Positions 57,157 to 64,000 of a stretch of 64,000 bases of DNA are shown piece by piece. Source of the DNA: Pilaira anomala (Eukaryota > Mucoromycota > Mucoromycetes > Mucorales > Mucoraceae); the NCBI GenBank assembly GCA_025716855.1, contig JAIXMQ010000062.1:1-64000 (forward strand), written 5' to 3'. Under the pieces are notes generated by a model. The model ran no database searches. It was not told where the DNA came from and saw only the letters and a program-made list of their open reading frames with translations. Positions within the stretch are counted from its first letter, which is position 1; every line of letters starts with the position of its first letter. A program made the position numbers and the translations under genes.

Positions 57157-57648
57157 ATGTACAGGCCAACCGAAAACACAAAAACTGACATGAATGTTGA
57201 ATTCAATGAGGAATTTCGCATTGGAAAAAAGTTTGCCTCAGCTGAGCAAATGAAAGCCACTGTTAAAAAATTTGGGAAAAAACATAACATAGTATTTTCT
57301 ATTTCAAAATCCACTCCCTCAAAAGGTCAATATGTTTACATTTGTAAGCACGGAGGTTACAAACGAGATAGAATTGATGATAAAAGTATTGAGAAAAAAT
57401 ACAAAAAAAGCACACAAAAATTTGGTTGCCCAGCTTACATTAAAGTTTATAATCTCACTGTAACTGAAAACCAATTTAAGCATAATCATGAAGTACAACA
57501 GGATCCTACTATCTATGCTATCTATCGTAAACAAGAGCCAGAAGTAATGGACACTATTTTTAAAATATTATCTAGCAGTCATAAAGATTCTGTAGGCAGT
57601 GTTATGGCTGTAAAGTTCGAGTATGTCTTTTTTACTATTTCCAGATAC

Positions 57649-57680
<32 letters not shown>

Positions 57681-58488
57681 GTGGCAGACTTTAAACGCCA
57701 TGGGTATAAATAATGTCATTAAAAAAGACATTCAAAACATCCAAGCCTTGTTTCTCAAAGATGACAATGGAAAAGAGATGTATTCTTTGATAACTAATTT
57801 GGAAAGCCTAAATTATATTGTCAGAATTCAAGTAAAAAGCCACGATGACAAGTTTATTAATGGTACTGGTGTCAAGGAGGTAACCAGTCTTTTTTTCATT
57901 AAACAATCGGCAATCGAAGATGCCAGACGTTGGCCTGAGGCTGTTACCATAGATGCAACATATAAGACAAATGCCCACAAGATGTCTTTGATTAACATCG
58001 TCGGAACTAGCAATGCCTCCTCCGTCAGAGTCGATAATCGATTGGAAACTTATCCTCTTGCTGCTGCTTTTGTTAGCTCTGAAAAAGAAGAGTCTTATAC
58101 ATGGGTCTTACAGGAGTTAAGAAACGCTATTTGGAGAGATGACGATACATTACCATCTGTATTCGTTACTGACAATGAGCAAGCTTTAAGAAATGCCATT
58201 GAGAGTGTATTTCCTGAAAGCAATCACTTGCTCTGTACTTGGCATTTATGGAACACCATGGCTACAAAGCTAGCGGTGGGAAATACCACCAAAGAGGAAT
58301 ATAATCTTCGTTTGGCCGAAGCTGAATTAGCCTTCAAAAGTGCTATGACATGTTCTGAAGAAAGCGCTTTTCAGCGTTCGTTAATAAAATTCCAAACAAT
58401 TATCAGTGCGCCGGGACGCTTTGCAAAAAACGGCGAAACTGCTAAATTATATTTAAAAAATGTGTAAGTCAATTGAAGCGTTTATGGT

Positions 58489-58521
<33 letters not shown>

Positions 58522-59559
58522 TACTTACTAGTTTTTAAATTTAATAAAGATTATTGCAAGACGATGAAGTAAAACGCTGGGCTGGAGTGCATGCAAATAA
58601 GCACTCTCATATGGGCAACAGAACTTCCGGCAGAGCTGAAGGCTATCATGCTGGTTTAAAAAAGGCTTTAGGTCATCAGTCTGCTTCTAGGCTAACCTTG
58701 ACCACCAAACGTATGGATGCCTATTACGATCAGAAGGTAATTCTATAAATAACAAGATAAAGATTTTTCTAATAGCTCAATTATCATTATATTATTCTTA
58801 TTATCATTTTTTTTTGTAGAGGGCTGAACGTAACAGAAGATTGAGAATTGATTCGCTCAGTTACGATTCGTTACTTTTCAACAAAGGACGCGAATATCGC
58901 TTTGTCAACCTGAGACACAAAGTAGTTCGATTCGCTATGGATAGGATCATTCTGAATACTATCAAGACTACTCAAGAAGGCTTCGAAAGTAAAGGAGAGG
59001 GATGTAGTTGTTCCGATAGAGTAGTTTACAAACTACCATGCCCTTGTATTATCGACTCAACTTCGGATATTATTCCTTTGACCATTGTCGATAAACGTTG
59101 GTACATTGAACTCGAGCACGGTAATTATTTTTTGTGTTATAAAAGTAAACTGTCTTATAATTAAATTTTTTCTTTGTAGGCTATTCTTTGTCAAATAGAG
59201 CTTTTACTGTACAAAGAAAAATTACTGAAAAGATCATCAATTCTGATGTAGACGATACAGCTAATTTTTCCGGTAATAGTTTTAAAAGCATTTCTTTAGA
59301 TGATAATGCCGACGAAATTAATGAAGTCGAAGAAGAAGTTAAAGGAGAGGAAAAAGAAGGAGAAGAAGAAGAAGACGTTGAAGAAGAAGACGTTGAAAAA
59401 GAAAATGAGGCAGAGGAAGTTGAAGAAGAAAAAGAAGTTGAAGAAGAAGTCGAAGAAGAAGACGTTGAAGAAGAAGACGTTGAAGAAGAAGAAGAAAATG
59501 AAGAAGCAGTAGAAGAAGAAGTAGAAAAAAAACAGGGTGAGTACCATAGACGTTTGTGA
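57157..59559 (+). CDS. MULE transposase (FAR1-like N-domain, DDE core, degenerate SWIM, acidic tail)
   Basis: Five exons: 57157-57609, 57688-58463, 58550-58736, 58820-59120 and 59180-59559. Splicing gives about 698 residues. The N-terminal part is a FAR1/WRKY-GCM1-type zinc-binding DNA-binding region (YVYICKHGGYKRDR, GCPAYIKVYN, NQFKHNHEV). The catalytic core has VTIDATYKTN (D1), VFVTDNEQALRNAI (D2), the LLCTWHLWN motif before the insert, and TSGRAEGYHAGLKK (E). A SWIM-like finger follows (GCSCSDRVVYKLPCPCI) with Cys instead of the usual final His. The C-terminus is a long Glu-rich repeat (EEEDVEEEDVE..) ending KKQGEYHRRL. The A25-plus T-run intron at 57610-57687 uses donor GTAAAG. It catalyses cut-and-paste transposition. 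Confidence 0.88.
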
Positions 59560-59623
59560 GCTAAGTCTATTTAGTTTAGCATCGAATCGCATAAAATTAA
59601 ATTGCTAATTTATCTTCAAAACA

Positions 59624-60829
59624 ATGAAAGGAACAATTATAAATTTCGGATGCCCTAAAGCCAAATTTCTAACAGACATTGAGGCCACTTTGCACCGAAT
59701 TTACATTGCCGCAAAAAAATATACTACGCAGCAAGAATTATCTGATGCGCTTACTGTATTAAAACAGGCTGAAGAAAAAATTGTTAATCCTGAAATCAAT
59801 ATGAATTTACTTTTAGCACCATCTACCAATCTGAACAGAAAAGGTAGAAAGTCAAATAAGCGTGGTGTGAAGTCTGGAACTGAGCGACTTCAAATTTTGA
59901 AGGAGCTTCACGATAAAAAACAAAAAGAAATTATAAAAAAAAGAGAAAAAGAAGCTAAAAAAGAAGAAGAAATTAGCAGCCAAAAACGCTTGTTAGAAAT
60001 TGAAGAACGACATGTTGCCTTGGAATTGAAAAAAAGAAAAATTACGCTTATTCATCGTGATTCTGATGGCACTTTTCCTCAGTTAGATGCAAAAACCATT
60101 TCAGCCAAAAACGCTGAAAATTCAACTATGATATCTGAATCTACAATTGATAAAAAGTATGTTTTTTTTTTACTTAATTATTTCGATGTCATTTTAGGAG
60201 CAACTGTAACTACACAAGCATCTAACTAATCTCTTCTACGTTCAAGATTAATTATTTATAGTAATCCTAAGAAAGATTCCGTTTTCAACTTCGTTGAGAT
60301 AAACCCTAAAAGCGTTTTATCTAAAATATACAGCGTTTCTGGCGATGGTAATTGCGGTTTTCGTGCTGTTAGTCTTTCGGTATACAATCATCAAGAAAAC
60401 TGGATAAAAGTCAAGCAAGACATGCTAGCCACTTACCAGAAATACCAAGACAGTCTATATAAGCCAGAAGCCAGTACCCAGACGTTGGCTGATTTTGAGC
60501 GGACCAAAATGCTCAAAAAGCTCACCTCAACTATAAGTCCATGTTACGATTCAAACTTATGGTTTAGTACCTTTACTTGTCCTCAGGTCGTAGCAGATAC
60601 TTATAACCGCCCAGTCGTTGTATTCACATATAGAGAGTTCTACGTTGAAAAGGACCGTAAAATGAAAGAGTTCAAGGATGCCTTTTCTTTTTTCCCACTA
60701 GTTGAAATGAACATTATAGAAAATATCAATAATCCAATTTTACTCTTACTTGCACAATCTCATTTCTATCTAATAGAGCTCAAAAAAACTCCAAAAGGTA
60801 AATTGAAGAAATATAAAAAATCCCATTAA
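59624..60829 (+). CDS. OTU-type cysteine protease encoded by the MULE
   Basis: Exon 1 is 59624-60156 and exon 2 is 60262-60829. The 105-bp phase-2 intron (GTATGT..TTATAG) is chosen because it alone keeps the frame. The product is about 366 residues. The N-terminal half has a basic segment (NRKGRKSNKRGVKSG, similar to the C-terminal basic motif of many MULE transposases) and a long Lys/Glu coiled coil. The C-terminal half is an OTU fold: SVSGDGNCGFRAVSLSVY holds the catalytic Cys in the D-G-N-C motif, and LLAQSHFYLIEL carries the catalytic His. OTU enzymes remove ubiquitin. It starts 64 bp after the transposase stop, same strand; whether it is a separate mRNA or the second half of a joint transcript is not settled. 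Confidence 0.82.
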
Positions 60830-60919
60830 ATACAGACCATCAAAGGATCAGAAAAACTTATCCTCAACAATGTAATTCTGTTGATTTTTCTATGATGTGG
60901 TAAAAAGTACTTTTACCTT

Positions 60920-61024
60920 CTTTTTTTTTTTAATTTAATAAACTATCTTTATATTTTCTTTTATCTCTTTTTTTTTTAATTTAATAAACTATCTTTATAT
61001 TTTCTTTTATCTCTTTTTTTTTTT
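60920..61024. repeat. Tandem duplication inside the MULE 3' region
   Basis: A unit of about 49 bp (T-run, then aatttaataaactatcttta, then tattttcttttatctc) is present twice in a row between the protease stop and the right inverted repeat. It includes aataaa-like sequence and may act in 3' end formation. Confidence 0.8.
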
Positions 61025-61281
61025 AGTTTGTTAAGTAGTTCTTTGTATGAGACTATAACTGGTGTTGTAGTTCAACTATATATTATTTTTACTTACAGCT
61101 ATAACCTTTTTATAGTAAATGTGTCATATTTTTAAGGTACACCTCCACCTCTGGAAAAAAGGGTTATTTTACTGCTTAACTTTACTTACAAAAAAATGAA
61201 TATATTGTATATCTGTAATTATTTATTTACACATATGAAAAAAACACTTCCTTCCTAAAAAAAGAAAAAAAAGGCCACATA

Positions 61282-61459
61282 TTTGCACTGGAGGTGTATT
61301 TGGAGGTGTATTTGGAGGTGTGTAAAAAAAAAAATGAAAATTGCAACGTCATAAACTTGCACTGGAGGTGTATTTGGCGGTGTATGAAAAAAAATTGAAA
61401 ATTGCAACGTCATAAATTTGTAATTGGAGGTGTTTTTGGAGGTGTACCAAGAATTAACC
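61282..61459 (-). repeat. Right terminal inverted repeat of MULE, modular
   Basis: Inverted partner of 56875-57037. It has one extra tggaggtgtatt module compared with the left end and a few length changes in the A-runs; the outer 100 bp are nearly identical. Ends ccaagaattaacc, followed by the gctaagaa duplication. Confidence 0.9.
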
Positions 61460-62039
61460 GCTAAGAATATAAAGGAATTTCTGACTGTTGTAGGGCTTTC
61501 AGTAAAAGAGACTGTTGCTATAGGATAATGTTTCTAGATATTGTAAGCTTCTGCTTGAAATTAACGGCGCTTGTTTATAACTAACCACCATCAACTTTAT
61601 CCAAACAACTTCTATTCGCTTCATTTTTTCCATATATAAAAAGATTATTTTACTAAATTCAATTATTTATGGGTGAATATTGCTGAGTAGTTATACTATT
61701 AGCTTTCAGATCTAAACACCCTCAGAGCTTTTATGACCTACTCTACTACGGTCCTGAGGCGTGGAGGGTAAAGGGCATTTCCCTGAAAAAAAAAAAAAAA
61801 AAAAAACTGCACAAATGGACTGGTTAAGAACCCGAGTTATTAAACTAAAGACAAACGAATTTCACGTTGGTTCGAATGAATAATTTGTCGCCTTTAAATT
61901 CTTATCACTTTTTCTCTCCATCTGATAGCTTATATTTAAAAAAAAAAAAAAAAATACGTGTGATAACCATTTGTTTTATGTTCTATTGTGTGGTCCTACT
62001 GTAACAGTAATATAACTTTAAAAGAAAGTTAAATTAGCA
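61460..62039. other. Intergenic, no gene seen
   Basis: A-runs at 61783-61806 and 61938-61953. A tRNA-like look at 61804-61881 was examined and rejected. Confidence 0.4.
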
Positions 62040-62759
62040 TTGAGCAGTAGGATGCAACATTCTGGTCATGAATAGATCCAACTTAAGGACCACACAAACT
62101 TGACGTGATACCTCTGGTTTTACAATGGCTTGGTATTTGAGACCATGGAGTCTCCATAATCAGAAAATTATTTATTTAATATACAGATCATGATAATTAG
62201 ACAATGTATAATACCAACATCTTTGCCATTGTAAAAATCTCTCTACTTTCTTACTGGTCTCGCAATTGAGCGCATTGTCCCATCAATGAACCCTACAACG
62301 TTATGCAGTGGCGATCCTAAAAAAAAAAAAAAAACCAATTAGTATGTAAATACTAATACACAAAAAAAGCCATGATAGGTAAAGCCCTTTGCTAGTAATC
62401 ACCGCAGAAAGTTTTTGAAGTTTGAGCAAAGAAAAACTGCCTTGACGTAAACTTCATACCCTCTTGATACTGATGCATCAAGAGGTCAGCCATCTGGTTA
62501 AAAATTACGGATATGGTGGTTTCGTTTAACCCAAAAAGACCTTCCATATCAACAAGACGGTTGGGGGTATACCAGACGTCTTAACATGAACGCAGTGATC
62601 CGATCAAGTCGGAATCTTTGACGTTCCTCAGGTCTGAAATATATATTGACCAAGTTCTGCTGCAATAATAACGATTTGCTTTTTGGTGAAACAACGGAAG
62701 TATGACAAACAGACTACTTCACTATACGCGTTAAGATCTAATGTATGACGGACAGGCAT
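62040..62759 (-). pseudogene. PIF/Harbinger-type transposase relic
   Basis: The minus strand carries consecutive pieces of a Harbinger (DDE_4) transposase in shifting frames: MPVRHTLDLNAYSEVVCLSY, FTKKQIVIIAAEL; then NRLVDMEGLFGLNETTISVI and FNQMADLLMHQYQEGMKFT up to CGDY stop. After a T-rich intron ending at about 62320 comes SPLHNVVGFIDGTMRSIARP (first catalytic Asp in GFIDGT), then ITSSLCGP and VGSIHDQNVASYC. Stops and frameshifts are frequent, so it is non-functional. No inverted repeats were identified. Confidence 0.7.
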
Positions 62760-63867
62760 AATTGTAATTTTTAAATTTAACTACGAAGGGAAAGGTGATT
62801 AAATTTATATTGATAAATAAAATATACTACATCTTAATCGAATCAAGCAAGATGAACATTTCGATGTGAATGTACTTACAGAGTAAAGTAAGAGAGCAGA
62901 CAGAATAAAAGTTTATTAAGAGAAGATAAAAAGCTTCATTTATATAAATTGAGAATAATATGCATTCACAATTTCAGGTACGTGACTTTTGGTTTGGTCG
63001 GAATGAGATTCTGGTGTTTTTTCAAATAGGGATGAAAAACTCAAGGTAAAATCCGTGTAAGATTCTTACTATTGCACCAAGAGAGAATGTCATTTTTTTG
63101 ATGTCATCATACTTTAAATAAACTAATTTAAATACAAACATTTTTTTTCAATTGAAAAAGTTTGTTAGAAGCTTAAACAAATAAACAAATAAACAATTGT
63201 CCTGTCTAACTCTCATACAAACGAACGAACTGACAAGCTCATAAAGGTAGTTAGCGAGATAAAAATTCGTAAAATTGAATTTTCTGAACCCTTCCCCTTG
63301 CTCTATTTTAACTGATAGCAAGACATGTTTGTAGGGTCGAATACAGATACAACGCAATTATTCTTTACAACAATATAGCAATAAATTTATAAATATGTGT
63401 TTATAAAATTACTTTAAAGTTGCAATAAGTTGATAACCTGTGCCATTTTTTTTTTTAAAGAACACTTGTTACATATCAGTCAAATCCAAATTAATTGTTT
63501 TTTACTTTATATAAAAAAAATAGAATTCTCTTCATTTTATATTCCCCCGAGGAGAGAAAGTCTATTCCTTCATTTATTTTTTCATTTTCATTTTGTTTAT
63601 AAGGTGATCTTGGCTCCTTTTTGACTTCCCGAGACATATGATGATTATTCACGAAAAGCTTCGAAAGTGCCTTAAAGAAAAAAAAACAGAAAACTTTTTC
63701 TAGTAGACAGCCTTTTTATAGTCATCTATTGTCTTTTAATTACGTGACTTGTTTAACTTTGAAGTGACCGTCTCCAAAGTTCACTTCTTGTTTAAAAGAA
63801 AGCCACCCAATATCCAACATTTTTTTTTTTTTTTTTTGTACTTTTTTTATTTCAATTCTATCTAAAT
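62760..63867. other. Intergenic, promoter of the last gene
   Basis: No credible frame (63148-63357 minus and 63430-63624 plus are Phe/Leu-rich). T20 at 63818-63837 shortly before the final ATG. Confidence 0.4.
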
Positions 63868-64000
63868 ATGACTGGAAGACTTACTCGTGCTCATCGTAGA
63901 AAACTCGAGAGTAAAACTCACCAAAAGATCGACTTGGACCATTTAGCAGAGATTGATGTAAAAAAAATTGAAGCAAAGTTACCTAACAACGAGGAGACCG
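63868..64000 (+). CDS. 5' end of an unknown gene, cut by window edge
   Basis: The ATG at 63868 opens 44 codons without a stop: MTGRLTRAHRRKLESKTHQK, then IDLDHLAEIDVKKIEAKLPN. It is basic then charged, without signal peptide. Homopolymer T and an A/T-rich leader precede the ATG as for other genes here. Too little remains to name it. Confidence 0.6.
   Translation, partial: MTGRLTRAHRRKLESKTHQKIDLDHLAEIDVKKIEAKLPNNEET

Larger units (their letters stand above)
56875..61459 (+). mobile_element. Complete Mutator-like element (MULE) with OTU protease gene, 4585 bp
   Basis: Bounded by long inverted repeats (tip ggttaattcttggtacacct) and a perfect 8-bp target duplication. Inside, on the plus strand, are a five-exon MULE transposase gene (57157-59559) and a two-exon OTU-type cysteine protease gene (59624-60829). 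Both frames read without stops once introns are removed, all transposase and protease catalytic residues are visible, and the ends are nearly perfect. The element therefore looks autonomous and potentially active. It lies between OYE and a Harbinger relic. Confidence 0.93.

Noticed and set aside
59296..59592. Minus-strand Phe-rich and plus-strand Lys-rich frames
   Set aside because: They are shadows of the Glu-rich tail of the MULE transposase in other frames.
59532..59673. Splicing the MULE transposase and OTU ORF into one protein through the gtgagt at 59535
   Set aside because: Every AG acceptor tried in the gap gives a phase mismatch or early stop, so they are listed as two genes; a joint transcript remains possible.
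61804..61881. tRNA-like segment (A-box-like tggactggttaag, B-box-like ggttcgaat, matching acaaat/atttgt ends)
   Set aside because: The bases around the B box do not form a T stem and no anticodon arm could be drawn; treated as chance or at most a very old tRNA-derived scrap.

Overview
The window looks like nuclear DNA of a Mucoromycota (probably Mucorales) mould. It is AT-rich with many long A/T homopolymers. Introns are short (about 55-110 bp), GT..AG. The gene set is eukaryotic-fungal: a Utp11 ribosome-biogenesis factor, a Nup192/Nup205 scaffold nucleoporin, a Hal/Npr-type kinase, a mitochondrial carrier and an old yellow enzyme. The Tc1/mariner, Ty3, MULE and Harbinger-type elements also fit this group. 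The species cannot be fixed from the sequence. Exon boundaries given here were worked out by hand from reading frame, splice sites and, for one family, paralogue comparison.

Left part (1-10.2 kb) is a transposon graveyard. A dead Tc1/mariner transposase (1517-2370 and 8010-8315) is split by a 5639-bp Ty3/gypsy-type LTR retrotransposon (2371-8009, minus strand). That element has 286-bp LTRs that read as identical and a 5-bp target duplication. A second Tc1 relic with a recognisable inverted repeat ends at 10232. Genes then follow: UTP11 (-), a small secreted Cys-containing protein (+), a decayed 18S rRNA scrap, a ten-finger C2H2 protein (+) and the ~2060-residue nucleoporin (+).

Middle part (22.9-37.5 kb) is dominated by a family of single-pass membrane kelch proteins. 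There are two intact nine-exon genes (22942-25159 minus, 35346-37518 plus) and one 5'-truncated pseudogene (33312-34610 plus). The pseudogene abuts, head to head, a 5'-truncated fragment of an NDUFAF7/MidA-type methyltransferase gene. Between them lie a two-TM GNAT acetyltransferase gene and a ~500-bp minisatellite.

Right part (40-56.7 kb) is a conventional gene block: MYND protein, Ser/Thr kinase, alanine/serine-glyoxylate aminotransferase, a seven-TM receptor with a ~600-residue tail, an M28 glutamate-carboxypeptidase-like membrane protein, a mitochondrial carrier, a WW-domain protein and an OYE-family reductase. It is followed by a complete 4585-bp Mutator-like element (56875-61459) with long structured inverted repeats and an 8-bp target duplication. 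This element carries two genes: a MULE transposase and an OTU-type cysteine protease. A decayed PIF/Harbinger transposase and the start of one more gene close the window.

The most unusual items are the OTU-carrying MULE, the kelch-TM family with a shared cytoplasmic motif, and the Ty3 copy that combines identical LTRs with many frameshifts.
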